From an uncultured Microbacterium sp. (GTDB lineage Bacteria; Actinomycetota; Actinomycetes; Actinomycetales; Microbacteriaceae), in the NCBI RefSeq assembly GCF_945952435.1, contig NZ_CAMFHZ010000007.1, forward strand, positions 62,001-126,000: a DNA stretch of 64,000 bases, in the 5' to 3' direction. A program made the position numbers and the translations under genes. The notes below the pieces were generated by a model, which was given only the letters and a program-made list of their open reading frames with translations, made no database searches and was not told the origin of the DNA. Positions 42,602 through 51,990 of this stretch are shown piece after piece. Numbering within the stretch: position 1 is the first letter of the stretch; each line of letters begins with the position of its first letter.

Positions 42602-43300
42602 TCAGCCGTCGTGGCGACCGTGCAGGTGCACGTGGATATGCGGTGCGGCCCGGTGCGCGAAGCCCCGACCCGGGCGGCCGCGTCGATGTCCGCGCTCCTC
42701 GCGGGAGAACGGGTGCTCGCCGTCGTCGGATCCGTGTGCCTCGGGCGCGAACCCGGGGAAGCCTCCGTCGCGATCGGGCCGCGGGAAGCCGTGGCGTCCT
42801 CCGTGGCGGCCGCGCGGTCCGCCGTGCCCGCAAGGGGCGTCGTGGTCGCGGTGCGGCCGACGGTCACCCGCGTCGCGGCGTTCGCGACGGGGAAGGCGCA
42901 TGCCCTCGCTCCAGCCGAGACCGCGCGCGATCTTCTCGAGCGATGCGGTGAGCGCGGCGAACTCGTCGGCGCTCAGGGTGCCGGTGATCTCGGCGCGGAT
43001 CTCGTCGACCGCGGATCCCAGGCGGGCCTTGGCGGCGGCACCCTCGTCGGTCAGCGTCCAGCCGTCGGCGGAGCGGCTGATCCAGCCGAGGGCCGCAAGA
43101 CGGCGCAGCTTCGGGCCGCGCGGGGCGTGATCGGTCGGGACGGAGCCGTCGAGGGCGTTGAGGATCCGCCAGTCGCGGCGGGTCACGCCCTCATCCTCGA
43201 AGGCCGTCGCGAAGCGCGCCTTCATGAGGCGGTCGACCGCGGTGATCCAGAAGCCCAGCGGGCGGGGTGTGTTCGGTGATGTCGATTCTTGGGTGTTCAT
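42602..43300 (-). CDS. MarR-like regulator with His-rich C-terminal tail
   Basis: 232-aa protein. Residues 10-135 form a MarR-type winged helix (FWITAVDRLMKARFATAFED, then LRRLAALGWISRSADGWTLTDEG). The last ~85 residues are disordered and contain 14 histidines with Arg/Gly/Asp, ending HIHVHLHGRHDG. Such a tail is not part of the MarR fold and may bind metal ions. GGAG lies at good spacing before the ATG. It is divergent from a second MarR-like gene with its own His-rich segment. Confidence 0.78.
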   Translation of the reverse strand: MNTQESTSPNTPRPLGFWITAVDRLMKARFATAFEDEGVTRRDWRILNALDGSVPTDHAPRGPKLRRLAALGWISRSADGWTLTDEGAAAKARLGSAVDEIRAEITGTLSADEFAALTASLEKIARGLGWSEGMRLPRRERRDAGDRRPHRDHDAPCGHGGPRGRHGGRHGFPRPDRDGGFPGFAPEAHGSDDGEHPFSREERGHRRGRPGRGFAHRAAPHIHVHLHGRHDG

Positions 43301-43327
43301 GGAGAGACTCCTCTTCTCGTTCGGACC

Positions 43328-43388
43328 ATGTCATTAGATGTCATGGTGCATGTATATGCAGTGTGACATGCAATACGTATCCATGTCA
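43328..43388. promoter_or_regulatory. Shared operator region between two divergent MarR-like genes
   Basis: An AT-rich 109-bp gap contains several related sites: direct repeats ATGTCAT at 43328 and 43338 (10-bp spacing), the near-palindrome TGCATGTATATGCA (43347-43360), and an inverted repeat TGACATG/CATGTCA (43364-43370 and 43382-43388) with an 11-bp spacer. All share the ATGTCA/TGACAT core. TAAAAT (43398-43403) is the probable -10 of the rightward gene. Confidence 0.75.
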
Positions 43389-43409
43389 AGTCGCATGTAA
43401 AATCGGATC

Positions 43410-43952
43410 GTGCCCGAGAACGCAGCGAACCCCGACCCCCTCGATGCGATCCTCGCGGCCCTCGCGCGCCTCCGGGGGCGCGGCCAGCGACCGCACGACC
43501 ACGATCCTCGAGGCCGTGGCAGGGGCGGGCACGGCGACGACCACGGCAGGGCGCAGCGCGGGGAGCGCCACGGCGGACCCCACGCGCACGGGACGCCCTG
43601 GGGCGACGGACCGCGCGGTGGGGGCGAGGCGCCGGCCCGCCTGCGTCTGCTCGAGGCGCTCGCGGGCGGCGCGCTCAGCGTGAGCGCCCTGGGGGAGGCG
43701 ATCGGCGTGGATCAGCCGCGCGCATCCCGGCTCGTGCAGCAGGGGGTCGAGCGGGGACTGCTGCGTCGCGATGCGGATCCGGACGACGCGCGGCGCACCC
43801 TCATCGCACTCACCGACGCGGGCCGTCGGATGAGTCGAGGCTTCCGCGGGCAGCGCCGTGAGGCGCTGCGCACCGCTCTGCAGGCGCTGAGCGCCGAGGA
43901 GCAGGCGGAGTTCGGGCGCCTCCTCGCGAAAGTCGCCGACAACTGGCGCTGA
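43410..43952 (+). CDS. MarR-family regulator with His-rich N-terminal segment
   Basis: 180-aa protein. Residues 25-72 are disordered and carry seven histidines (HDHD, HGDDHG, HGGPHAHG). The MarR winged helix follows (about 75-178), including ALGEAIGVDQPRASRLVQQGVERGLLRRDADPDDARRTLIALT. GTG start is 6 nt after TAAAAT, so a leaderless message is likely. It is divergent from the other His-rich MarR-like gene and shares its operator region, suggesting mutual control. Confidence 0.82.
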   Translation: MPENAANPDPLDAILAALARLRGRGQRPHDHDPRGRGRGGHGDDHGRAQRGERHGGPHAHGTPWGDGPRGGGEAPARLRLLEALAGGALSVSALGEAIGVDQPRASRLVQQGVERGLLRRDADPDDARRTLIALTDAGRRMSRGFRGQRREALRTALQALSAEEQAEFGRLLAKVADNWR

Positions 43953-44003
43953 TCCCGTCCGGAGATGCGCGCCGACGATCCGGCACGCGTCGAGCGCGCG
44001 GGT

Positions 44004-45419
44004 TCAGCGGCGCAGGAGCACCCGCTGACGGCGCTCCTTCACGGGCAGCAGAAGGAGCAGCCCGACGAAGACGACCGCGACGATCCCCAGGATCCCGTAC
44101 TTCGTCGCGCCGGTCATCCAGATGATGACGGTCCATGCGCCCGCGGCGATCCAGCTCGCGGCGCGGCCGGTGGTCGCGTACAGGCCGAAGATCTCACCCT
44201 CGCGGCCCGCCGGGGTGACCCGGGCGAGGAACGAGCGCGCCGCCGACTGCGCCGGGCCGACGAAGGCGCAGAGGATCAGTCCGCCGATCCAGTACACGAG
44301 CTGCCCGCCGTCGACGAAGACGAAGACCGCGACACCGGCCACCGTCATGCAGGCGAGCGAGAGCAGGATCACGCGCTTCGGTCCCCAGCGGTCGTCGAGG
44401 CGCCCGGCCAGGATCGTCGAGACGCCCGCGATGAGGTTGGCGGCGATGCCGAAGATCACGAGATGGGAGAAGTCGAAGTGGAACACGGTCTTCGCGATCA
44501 CCGCGCCGAAGGCGAAGACCCCGCTCAGCCCGTCGCGGAACACTGCGCTGGCGACGAGGAACCAGAACGTCGTGCGCGTGTGCTCGTCGCGGTAAAGCCC
44601 GACGACGTCCTTCACGAGCAGCACGTAGGAGGCGAAGAAGCCGACCTTGCGCTCCGGGCGGCCGGACGAGGGCTCCGGCACGGCGAGGAAGATCGGGATC
44701 GAGAACACGATCGCCCAGACCGCGCAGCCGACCGCGATGAGGCGGAACGGCAGCCCGCCGTCGGTGGACAGGCCGAACCAGTGCGCGGAGTAGAACACGA
44801 TCACGAGCGCGAGCGCGACGATGCCGCCGAGGTAGCCGAAGCCCCAGCCGATGCCCGAGATGCGTCCGACGCTGCGCGGGCTCGCGATCGAGACGAGCAT
44901 CGCGTTGGAGTTGACCGACGCGATCTCGCTGAACACCGTGCCCGCCGACACGAGGGCCACGCCGACCCAGAAGTACGCGGGCGCGGGCTGCACGAACCAC
45001 AGCCCCAGCATGCACAGGATCAGCGCCCCCGTACCGATGCCGAGCCACAGCTTCTGCCGCCCCGCGGCATCGGCGCGCTGGCCGAGCACGGGTGCGAGCA
45101 GCAGGATGCCGAGCCCGGCGATCGTCGCGCCGAGTCCCAGCCCGCTCGTCAGGTCGGCGATGCCGGCGATGTACGCCGGGTCCTTCTCGCCGAGCTTCGC
45201 GATCGCCGGCGGCAGGAAGGCGTCAGTCGTGAGGTAGAGCGCGGTGAAGATGAACGTGAGGATCACCGAGTGGAAGGGCTGCGTAGCCCAGTCCCACAGC
45301 GCCCAGGCGTAGATCTGCCGCTTCGGTGCCTCCCGGTCGCCCCGCAGGTCGAGGCCGACCACCGCGACGGCGCCGCTGTTCGCGGCGGCAGGAGGCTCCG
45401 GGGTGACGTCATCGCTCAT
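44004..45419 (-). CDS. MFS transporter, UMF1/Atg22-like family
   Basis: 471-aa membrane transporter with about twelve spans. The N-terminal KRQIYAWALWDWATQPFHSVILTFIFTALY is characteristic of the UMF1 (YxiO-like) family. A conserved SGIGWGFGYLGGIVAL segment is present in span 5. Substrate is unknown for the family. It stands alone on the minus strand, directly after the sulfur island's last gene in genomic order but separated from it by 80 bp. Confidence 0.85.
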   Translation of the reverse strand: MSDDVTPEPPAAANSGAVAVVGLDLRGDREAPKRQIYAWALWDWATQPFHSVILTFIFTALYLTTDAFLPPAIAKLGEKDPAYIAGIADLTSGLGLGATIAGLGILLLAPVLGQRADAAGRQKLWLGIGTGALILCMLGLWFVQPAPAYFWVGVALVSAGTVFSEIASVNSNAMLVSIASPRSVGRISGIGWGFGYLGGIVALALVIVFYSAHWFGLSTDGGLPFRLIAVGCAVWAIVFSIPIFLAVPEPSSGRPERKVGFFASYVLLVKDVVGLYRDEHTRTTFWFLVASAVFRDGLSGVFAFGAVIAKTVFHFDFSHLVIFGIAANLIAGVSTILAGRLDDRWGPKRVILLSLACMTVAGVAVFVFVDGGQLVYWIGGLILCAFVGPAQSAARSFLARVTPAGREGEIFGLYATTGRAASWIAAGAWTVIIWMTGATKYGILGIVAVVFVGLLLLLPVKERRQRVLLRR

Positions 45420-45500
45420 GCGGGCCAGTCTCGCGGGTGGGGGTGAACGCCGGGTAGCGGCGCGCCGGGGCGGGAGGCCGGCGCGGGATCGGGATGCCGG

Positions 45501-46466
45501 TCAGTGCGAGGTCGTGACGCCCAGCCCGTCGTGCACGATCATCGCGGCCGCGCGGGCCCCGGCGCCGGCGGCGACGATGAGCTGCTGCGGACCGGGAGCG
45601 GCCGCGTCCCCTGCCGCGTAGAGGCCCGGCTCGCTCGTGCGGCCGGATCCGTCGGTCACGAGGTGTCCGCCGCCGTCGAGGGCGGGGGAGATCCCGTCGA
45701 GGAACGACAGGTCCAGCGACCAGTCCGGGCGCACGAAGCCCCCGTCGAGCGGGATCCGGGATCCGTCGGAGAGCTCGGCGGCCTCCAGGACCCCCTTCGC
45801 GCCGATCAGCGCCACGATCGGGCGCCGCTCGACGGTCAGGCCCAGGGCGGCGAGCTCCGCCTCCTCCACGGCGTCGATCACGTCGGCGCCGTGGGTGAAG
45901 ACGGTGAGATCCCGGCTCCAGCGCGCGACGAGCCGGGCGCGGTCGGCGAGGTCTGCGGACCGCCCGAAGAGGGCGAGGCGGCGGCCGCGCAGCTCGAAGC
46001 CGTCGCACGCCGCGCAGCTGAACAGGCTCATGCCGTAGAACCCGCGCAGATCGGGCACGTCGGGCAGCGTCTCGCGCAGCCCTGTCGCCAGCAGCACGGC
46101 GCGGGCCCTGATCCGTTCTCCCGGGGAGGACCGCCCCACCGCGGCCGCGAAGAGACCGTCCTCGTCCCGGCTCAGCGAGAGCACGCGCTGCCGTGTGCGG
46201 ACGTCCACCGAGGGATAGCCGGCGAGCTCCGCGCGGGCGAGCCGGCGCAGCTCCTGCGGAGGGATCCCGTCTCGGGTGAGGAAGCCGTGGGAGTTGATCG
46301 TGGCGGCGTTGCGCGGCCGGTCGGCGTCGACGAGGAGCACGTGCGCGAGCGATCGCGCGAGGTTCAGCGCGGCGGAGAGCCCCGCGGGTCCTCCGCCGAC
46401 GATCAGCACGTCGTGCACGGCCCCGTCTGCGCCGCCCGGGGAGAGGGAGGAGGACGACTCACTCAT
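45501..46466 (-). CDS. Thioredoxin reductase-like FAD/NAD(P) oxidoreductase
   Basis: 321-aa flavoprotein. FAD motif [16 protein letters not shown], redox CXXC in SCAACDGF, and C-terminal GLYAAGDAA are present. The overall layout matches thioredoxin reductase-like proteins, though the NAD(P) motif is degenerate ([12 protein letters not shown]). It is the last gene of the sulfur island, overlapping the ferredoxin gene by 8 nt. It could supply thiol reductant for APS reductase, which needs thioredoxin or glutathione; inference. Confidence 0.82.
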   Translation of the reverse strand: MSESSSSLSPGGADGAVHDVLIVGGGPAGLSAALNLARSLAHVLLVDADRPRNAATINSHGFLTRDGIPPQELRRLARAELAGYPSVDVRTRQRVLSLSRDEDGLFAAAVGRSSPGERIRARAVLLATGLRETLPDVPDLRGFYGMSLFSCAACDGFELRGRRLALFGRSADLADRARLVARWSRDLTVFTHGADVIDAVEEAELAALGLTVERRPIVALIGAKGVLEAAELSDGSRIPLDGGFVRPDWSLDLSFLDGISPALDGGGHLVTDGSGRTSEPGLYAAGDAAAPGPQQLIVAAGAGARAAAMIVHDGLGVTTSH

Positions 46467-46788
46467 GCCCGGCCTCCTGCGGGGGGAGGGCGGCGATGAT
46501 GGGGTGGTCGTGGTGGATCACGCCGACCTTCGCGGCACCGCCCGGGGAGCCGACCTCGTCGAAGAACTCGACGTTGGCCTTGTAGTAGTCCGCCCAGTCC
46601 TCCGGGAGATCGTCCTCGTAGTAGATCGCCTCGACCGGGCACACCGGCTCGCAGGCACCGCAGTCCACGCACTCGTCCGGATGGATGTAGAGCGAGCGCT
46701 CACCCTCGTAGATGCAGTCCACCGGACACTCGTCGATGCAGGCACGATCCTTCACATCGACGCACGGCAGTGCGATGACGTACGTCAC
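46459..46788 (-). CDS. fdxA: 7Fe ferredoxin (3Fe-4S/4Fe-4S type)
   Basis: 109-aa ferredoxin. Cluster-binding cysteines are C9, C17, C21, C25 and C40, C43, C46, C50 ([10 protein letters not shown] and [17 protein letters not shown]). The long C-terminal tail is typical of FdxA. GTG start overlaps the fprA stop by 4 nt. Together with FprA it would carry electrons from NADPH to the ferredoxin-dependent sulfite reductase encoded upstream in the same island. Confidence 0.93.
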   Translation of the reverse strand: MTYVIALPCVDVKDRACIDECPVDCIYEGERSLYIHPDECVDCGACEPVCPVEAIYYEDDLPEDWADYYKANVEFFDEVGSPGGAAKVGVIHHDHPIIAALPPQEAGHE

Positions 46789-48206
46789 CGGGCCAGCACC
46801 GCGCCCTGAGAGATGCCGACCTGTTCCTCGCGCGGAACGACCTTGACCCGCTCCCGCGTGTGCACATGCGACTCGCCGAGCGCCCGCTCGTGCGCATCGA
46901 GCGCCAGCCAGCCGTCCCACGTCGTGACATCGACGCCCCGCGCCGCGAGCAGGTCGGCGATGTCCGCGTCCTCCGCGGGGTCGACGAGCAGCCCCGCGTC
47001 GAGGTCCGCGATGAGCCGACCGATCGTCTCCGTCGCATCCGACTTGGTGTGGCCGATGAGGCCCACCGGGCCGCGTTTGATCCAGCCCGTCGCGTACAGT
47101 CCCCGCGCGCCGTCAACCCGACCGCCGTCGTTCGGCACGACGCCGCGACGCTCGTCGAACGGCACGCCGGCGACGGGGGAGCCGAAGTATCCGACGGCGC
47201 GGTAGACCCCCGTGATCGGATACTCGACGAACGTGCCGGTGCCGCGGACCCCGCCGTCCCCGGCAGGCGCGGTGCGCTCGAAGCGCACCTTCTCGACGCG
47301 GTCGGACCCGACGATCTCCGCGGGCGCGTGCCAGAAGTGCAGGTGCAGGCGGCGCTGCGCCCCCGTGTCCTCCCCGCGGTTCTCCGGACGGTCGCGCCAG
47401 GCGTTCAGCGTGCGCAGCATGATCTTCAGCTGGTTGGTGGACGCCGCGGCCGGATCCACGCCGGCGAAGTCGGCATCGTCGAGGAGGATGTCGACGCCCG
47501 CGACCTCGCCGAGCTCGCGCAGCTCGATCGGCGTGAACTTGATGTCGGCGGGTCCGCGACGACCGAAGACGTGCACGTCGGTCACCGCCGACGCCTCCAG
47601 GCCCGCGAGCACGGTGTCCGGGACCTCGGTGCGGCGCAGATCCTCCGGGAGCTTCGCGAGGATGCGCGCGACGTCGAGGGCCACGTTGCCGTTGCCGATC
47701 ACCGCCACCTGTTCGTCCTGCAGCGCCCAGGTGCGCGGGACGTCGGGGTGGCCGTCGAACCAGGAGACGAAGTCGGCGGCGCCGTGCGAGCCGGGCAGGT
47801 CGACGCCGGGCACGTCGAGGGCGGCGTCGCGGATCGCCCCCGTCGCGAGGATCACCGCGTGATAGCGCTCGTGAAGCTCGTCGACCGAGACGTCCCTGCC
47901 GATCTCGACGTTGCCGAGGAAACGGATGGTGCGACGGTCCGCGTCGACGCCCCGGGCATCGAGCATCTCGTGCAGCGAGTTCACGATGCCCTTGATCCGC
48001 GGGTGGTCGGGCGCCACCCCGTAGCGGATGAGCCCGTAGGGGGCGGGGAGCGATTCGAACAGGTCGATCTCGACGGACGTCGGTGCACCCGTTCCGTCCT
48101 CGGCGCGGGCGGAGATCGCGTTCGCGAGGATGTTGCCGGCGTAGATACCGGCGGGACCGGCGCCGACGATCGCGACGCGGAGGGGGGAGAGGGCGGGAGC
48201 GGTCAC
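46785..48206 (-). CDS. fprA: Ferredoxin-NADP+ reductase, FprA (adrenodoxin reductase-like)
   Basis: 473-aa flavoprotein of the adrenodoxin reductase type. FAD motif [19 protein letters not shown] motif [14 protein letters not shown] and late [20 protein letters not shown] are conserved. It reduces ferredoxin with NADPH. The GTG start overlaps the cobA stop (GTGA). An upstream portion of the same frame is non-coding or belongs to cobA's tail region on the opposite reading frame. Confidence 0.92.
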   Translation of the reverse strand: MTAPALSPLRVAIVGAGPAGIYAGNILANAISARAEDGTGAPTSVEIDLFESLPAPYGLIRYGVAPDHPRIKGIVNSLHEMLDARGVDADRRTIRFLGNVEIGRDVSVDELHERYHAVILATGAIRDAALDVPGVDLPGSHGAADFVSWFDGHPDVPRTWALQDEQVAVIGNGNVALDVARILAKLPEDLRRTEVPDTVLAGLEASAVTDVHVFGRRGPADIKFTPIELRELGEVAGVDILLDDADFAGVDPAAASTNQLKIMLRTLNAWRDRPENRGEDTGAQRRLHLHFWHAPAEIVGSDRVEKVRFERTAPAGDGGVRGTGTFVEYPITGVYRAVGYFGSPVAGVPFDERRGVVPNDGGRVDGARGLYATGWIKRGPVGLIGHTKSDATETIGRLIADLDAGLLVDPAEDADIADLLAARGVDVTTWDGWLALDAHERALGESHVHTRERVKVVPREEQVGISQGAVLAR

Positions 48207-49099
48207 GGCAGAAGGTTCCTTCGGTCGGATCGGACGGGCACACGGGGGCGCTCGGCGAGCAGGGTGGACGGTTGCGGGAGGCGACGCGGGGAGGCGGGCC
48301 AGGGGCGCGGCGTTTCGTCTCGGTCGCCGGGGGCGTCCTCGCTCCACGACCCCTGGGGGGCGCGGGCCGCGTGCGGGCTCAGGCGCACGACGTCGCCGAC
48401 CACCACGACCGCGGGGTTGCGCACCTGGCGCAGGGCGGCGAGCGTCGCGATCGTGCCGAGCGTCCCGATCGTGACGCGCTCGCCGGAGCCGTAGCCGTCC
48501 TCCACGATCGCGACGGGGCAGTCCGCGCCGCGATCGGCGTGTGCGAGCACGCCGGCGGTGTGCGCGAGGGTGCCCACGCCCATGAGCAGCACGACCGTGT
48601 GGTCGGATCCTCCGGGCAGGCGGTCGATCGGATCGTGCGCGCTCGCGACCGTGAACGCGGTCGCGACGCCGCGATGCGTGAGCGGGATTCCCGCGACGGC
48701 GGGAACGGAGATCGCGCTGGTGATCCCGGGGACGACGGACACGGCGATCCCCTCGGCCTCGCAGTACAGCTGCTCCTCGCGGCCGCGGCCCAGGACGAAC
48801 GGATCCCCGCCTTTCAGGCGGACGACCTCGCGCCCCGCGCGTGCGTGACGCACGAGCAACGCGTTGATCTCCTCCTGCGGCACCCGGTGGTGGCCGGGGA
48901 GCTTGCCGACGTCGATCACCTCGGCGCTCAGGCGCACGCCCTCCGCGGCGAGCTGATCGAGCACCGGACGGGCGCCGAGGCGATCGGCCACGATCACGTC
49001 CGCACGCTCGAGGGCGCGCAGACCCCGGATCGTGAGCAGGCCCGCATCGCCGGGGCCGGCACCGACGAGCGTGACGGATCCATAGGGCAGGGCGATCAT
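48203..49099 (-). CDS. cobA: Uroporphyrinogen-III C-methyltransferase with repeat-derived tail
   Basis: 298-aa SAM-dependent methyltransferase making precorrin-2, the precursor of siroheme needed by sulfite reductase. Motifs: VTLVGAGPGDAGLLT, VVRLKGGDPFVLGRG, VPGITSAISVPAVAGIPLTHRG. The catalytic domain ends near residue 245. The last ~50 residues (from about SPHAARAPQGSWSEDAPGD) coincide with a copy of palindromic element family 1 and are basic and disordered. It overlaps both neighbours by 4 nt. Confidence 0.92.
   Translation of the reverse strand: MIALPYGSVTLVGAGPGDAGLLTIRGLRALERADVIVADRLGARPVLDQLAAEGVRLSAEVIDVGKLPGHHRVPQEEINALLVRHARAGREVVRLKGGDPFVLGRGREEQLYCEAEGIAVSVVPGITSAISVPAVAGIPLTHRGVATAFTVASAHDPIDRLPGGSDHTVVLLMGVGTLAHTAGVLAHADRGADCPVAIVEDGYGSGERVTIGTLGTIATLAALRQVRNPAVVVVGDVVRLSPHAARAPQGSWSEDAPGDRDETPRPWPASPRRLPQPSTLLAERPRVPVRSDRRNLLP
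48311..48353 (-). repeat. Palindromic element family 1, copy inside the 3' end of cobA
   Basis: CGTTTCGTCTCGGTCGCC then GTCCTCGCTCCACGACCCC on the plus strand, matching the intergenic copies at 3561 and 3619 apart from the middle and one substitution. On the coding strand it reads GSWSEDAPGDRDETP. It lies beyond the methyltransferase domain. Confidence 0.75.
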
Positions 49100-50088
49100 C
49101 GTCCGGTTCCGTTCTGCAGTCCGCGGCGTCGCAGCACCGCGCGTTCGAGGGGGGCGAACAGCACCAGTTCGATGAGGATGCCGATCGCGAGGATGAGCAG
49201 GATCGTGGCGAGCACCCCGGGCAGGTCCGCGAGGTCGCGCGCCTGATTGAGCATGGTCCCGAGTCCGAAGCCGAGGGATCCGCCGCTCGTGATGATCTCG
49301 GCGGCCATGAGCGAACGCCACGAGAACGCCCAGCCCTGCTTGAGCCCCGCGAGATAGCCGGGCAGCGCGGCGGGCAGCACGATCGCGGTCGCCGCCTGCC
49401 AGCGATTCGCCCCGAGCACCGCGCCGACCCTGCGCAGCTGCGGGGGGACCTGATCCACGCCCGCGAGCAGGCCGTTGACGATCGAGGGCACCGCGCCCAT
49501 GAGGATCACGAAGTACGCGGTCGCGTCGGTGAGGCCGAACCAGATGATCGCGGCCGGCACCCAGGCCACGCTCGGAAGCACCTGCAGGCCGGAGATGAGC
49601 GGCCCCGCGGCGCGGCGCAGACCCTTCCACTCCGCGAGCAGCAGTCCCAGCGGGGTGCCGATCGCGATCGCGACGACGAACCCGATCCCTCCGCGTTCGA
49701 GGCTCGTGAGCACGGACTCCTGCAGGCGCCCCGACTGCCAGGCGTCGCCGAACGAGGCCAGCACCTGCAGCGGACTCGGCGCCTTGTCCGGGCGCGGCCG
49801 TGCGATCACGATGTAGAGCTGCCAGGCCGCCACGAGCACGACCAGCAGAGCGACGGGCGGGAGGATCGCGCGCAGGCGCTCGCGGGAACGGGATCCGGAT
49901 CGGATCTCGGCCGTCTGCAGGCGATCGAGGCCGGCGAGCTCTCCGTGGGGCCGTGGAGCGGGCGCGGCCGGAGCGCGCCGAGACGCGGTCTCCGACGGGT
50001 CCGCCGGCGCTCGCGTCTCGCCCAGGTCGCCGGCGGCGTCCTCGCTCGACGACTCCAGGGCGGTCGGGACGGCGTTCTCAGTCGGCAT
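49096..50088 (-). CDS. ABC permease, NitT/TauT (SsuC-like) family
   Basis: 330-aa inner-membrane subunit with six spans and an extended cytoplasmic N-terminus (about 1-75). The transport domain has the family EAA-type loop (RRVGAVLGANRWQAATAIVLPAALPGYLAGLK). Residues 12-28 (ESSSEDAAGDLGET) derive from a diverged copy of repeat family 1. It overlaps the ATPase gene by 11 nt and cobA by 4 nt. Substrate sulfonate or sulfate by context. Confidence 0.87.
   Translation of the reverse strand: MPTENAVPTALESSSEDAAGDLGETRAPADPSETASRRAPAAPAPRPHGELAGLDRLQTAEIRSGSRSRERLRAILPPVALLVVLVAAWQLYIVIARPRPDKAPSPLQVLASFGDAWQSGRLQESVLTSLERGGIGFVVAIAIGTPLGLLLAEWKGLRRAAGPLISGLQVLPSVAWVPAAIIWFGLTDATAYFVILMGAVPSIVNGLLAGVDQVPPQLRRVGAVLGANRWQAATAIVLPAALPGYLAGLKQGWAFSWRSLMAAEIITSGGSLGFGLGTMLNQARDLADLPGVLATILLILAIGILIELVLFAPLERAVLRRRGLQNGTGR
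50011..50056 (-). repeat. Diverged palindromic element family 1 inside the permease gene
   Basis: TCGCGTCTCG, then GGCGTCCTCGCTCGACGACTCC on the plus strand, with the same spacing as the other copies but several substitutions. It encodes part of the permease's extra N-terminal segment. Confidence 0.55.
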
Positions 50089-50878
50089 TGCGACCGATCT
50101 CCTTCCGCAGTTCCACGGTGATCTCGGCTGCGAGCGCCGAAACCTCGGGCGACTCGATGCGACGGCCCTGGGCGCGGGTCACGCGCCATTCGCGGGCGAT
50201 CCGGCCAGGGCGGCTGCCGAGCAGCACGACGCGCTGACCGAGGCGTGCGGCCTCCCGCACGTTGTGGGTGACGAACACGATCGTGCGGCCGGTCTCGCGC
50301 CACACGTTCTCCAGCACCTCGTGCAGCAGGTCGCGGGTGATCGCGTCGAGCGCGGCGAAGGGCTCGTCCATGAGCAGCACCGGGCGGTCCTGGGCGAGCG
50401 CGCGGGCCAGAGCCACGCGCTGCCGCATCCCGCCGGAGAGCTCGTGGGGACGCTTGTCCGCGGCATCGGCGAGGTCCACGAGCGCGAGCAGGCGCAACGC
50501 CTCCGCGCGGCGTTCGGCGCGCGGCACGCCGCGCAGCCGCAGCGCGAGCTCGACGTTGCGGCGCGCGCTCAGCCATGGCATGAGGGCCGGATCCTGGAAC
50601 ATCACCGCGGCGCCTTCCGGCGGGACGGTGAGCGTGCCGGCGGAGACGGGCTCGAGCCCGGCGATGAGGTTGAGCAGAGTGGACTTGCCGCAGCCGCTCG
50701 CGCCGAGCAGGCAGACGAACTCGCCGGGCGCGATGTCCAGCGAGACGTCGTCGAGCACGATCGGACCCGAGACGTACCGTTTGGACACGTGCGAGAGGCG
50801 CACGGCCGGAGCCATCGGCTCCGCAGCGGGCAGGACGGGGGCGATCGAGTCGAAGCTCGGCGCGAGCGGGGCGGTCAT
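50078..50878 (-). CDS. ABC ATPase, NitT/TauT (SsuB-like) family
   Basis: 266-aa ATPase. Walker A LLGASGCGKST, Q-loop MFQDPALMPWLSARRN typical of NitT/TauT ATPases, signature LSGGMRQRVALARAL and Walker B LLMDEPFAALD. It overlaps the substrate-binding gene by 4 nt and the permease gene by 11 nt. Confidence 0.9.
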   Translation of the reverse strand: MTAPLAPSFDSIAPVLPAAEPMAPAVRLSHVSKRYVSGPIVLDDVSLDIAPGEFVCLLGASGCGKSTLLNLIAGLEPVSAGTLTVPPEGAAVMFQDPALMPWLSARRNVELALRLRGVPRAERRAEALRLLALVDLADAADKRPHELSGGMRQRVALARALAQDRPVLLMDEPFAALDAITRDLLHEVLENVWRETGRTIVFVTHNVREAARLGQRVVLLGSRPGRIAREWRVTRAQGRRIESPEVSALAAEITVELRKEIGRNAD

Positions 50879-51945
50879 TTCGCGCCCAGTCCGGCGTCCG
50901 AAACGGTCTTCTCCGAGCGCTCCTTCAGCGCGGCGTTGAGCGCCGAGAGGTCGAAGAGACCGTCGATCGATCCCTTCGTCTGAGTACCCGCGCTCACGCC
51001 GTTCTTCACGAGGGTCGCGAAGGCGGCCGCGTCCGGATCCGGCGAGAACGCGACGGTGCCCAGCGCGCGCGTGAGCACCTCGTCGGGCAGGGCCTTACCG
51101 GTCGCGGTCTTCAGTGCGGCGTTCACGACACCGGGCAGCTCGCTCTTGTGGTCCGCGATCCAGGCGAGCGAGTCGAGGTGACCGGCGAGCAACTTCTTCA
51201 CGGCGTCGGGGTGCTTGTCGGCGAAGTCCTTGCTCACCAGCAGCACGGTGGTCGGGAACCTGCCGTCGGGCCACAGCCCGCGCTCGTCCTGCAGCACGTG
51301 CGCGCCCGCCTCGACGACGAGCCGGGACGCCCACGGCTCGGGGAGCCAGGCGCCGTCCAGGCGGCCGTCCTTGAAGAGCGTGAGGGTCTGCGCGTTGTCC
51401 GTGGGCGTGATCGTCACGTCGCCGCCGCCCGAGACCGAGGTCTTCAGTCCGTGCGTGCCCAGCCACGTGCGCAGGGCGACGTCCTGTGTGTTGCCGAGCT
51501 GCGGGGTGGCGAGCGTCTTGCCCTTGAGGTCGTCCGCCGACGAGATCCCGTCGCGCACGACGAGTGCCGCTCCGCCGGAGGTGGCACCGGCGATCACTCG
51601 GGCCGAGGCGCCACCCGACTTGATGAACGTGTTGATCGCCGGGTTCGGGCCGATGTAGGCGGCGTCGATCGCGCCGGCCGACAGGGCCTCGATCGCGGCG
51701 GGGCCGGCGTTGAAGACCTCGGTCTTGAGCTTCGTCGCGCCGAGCTCCTTCTGCAGGAAGCCCTTCTCCACGCCCACGAGCGCCGGGGCGTGCGTGACCG
51801 TCGCGAAGTAGCCGAGATGCAGCTCGGCGAGCGCGTCCGCCGAGGCGGGCGTGGCCGCGGCGGACGCGGACGAGCAGCCGGCGAGCATCGCCATCGCGAG
51901 TCCGAGGGTCGTGAGGGCCGTGCCGATGCGGGTCTTGCGATTCAC
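50875..51945 (-). CDS. ABC substrate-binding lipoprotein, sulfonate/nitrate/taurine type
   Basis: 356-aa lipoprotein with lipobox MLAGC. The periplasmic-binding domain contains AAYIGPNPAINTFIKSGG and GAWLPEPWASRLV, typical of SsuA/TauA-like proteins. GTG 51945 is supported by an excellent AGGAGG site. No SsuD/TauD desulfonation enzyme is present here, so sulfate, sulfite or thiosulfate import cannot be excluded. Confidence 0.87.
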   Translation of the reverse strand: MNRKTRIGTALTTLGLAMAMLAGCSSASAAATPASADALAELHLGYFATVTHAPALVGVEKGFLQKELGATKLKTEVFNAGPAAIEALSAGAIDAAYIGPNPAINTFIKSGGASARVIAGATSGGAALVVRDGISSADDLKGKTLATPQLGNTQDVALRTWLGTHGLKTSVSGGGDVTITPTDNAQTLTLFKDGRLDGAWLPEPWASRLVVEAGAHVLQDERGLWPDGRFPTTVLLVSKDFADKHPDAVKKLLAGHLDSLAWIADHKSELPGVVNAALKTATGKALPDEVLTRALGTVAFSPDPDAAAFATLVKNGVSAGTQTKGSIDGLFDLSALNAALKERSEKTVSDAGLGAK

Positions 51946-51990
51946 TGTCGCCTCCTTTGGAGTTCTGGGTGGGGTTGGGTGGATCCAGTT

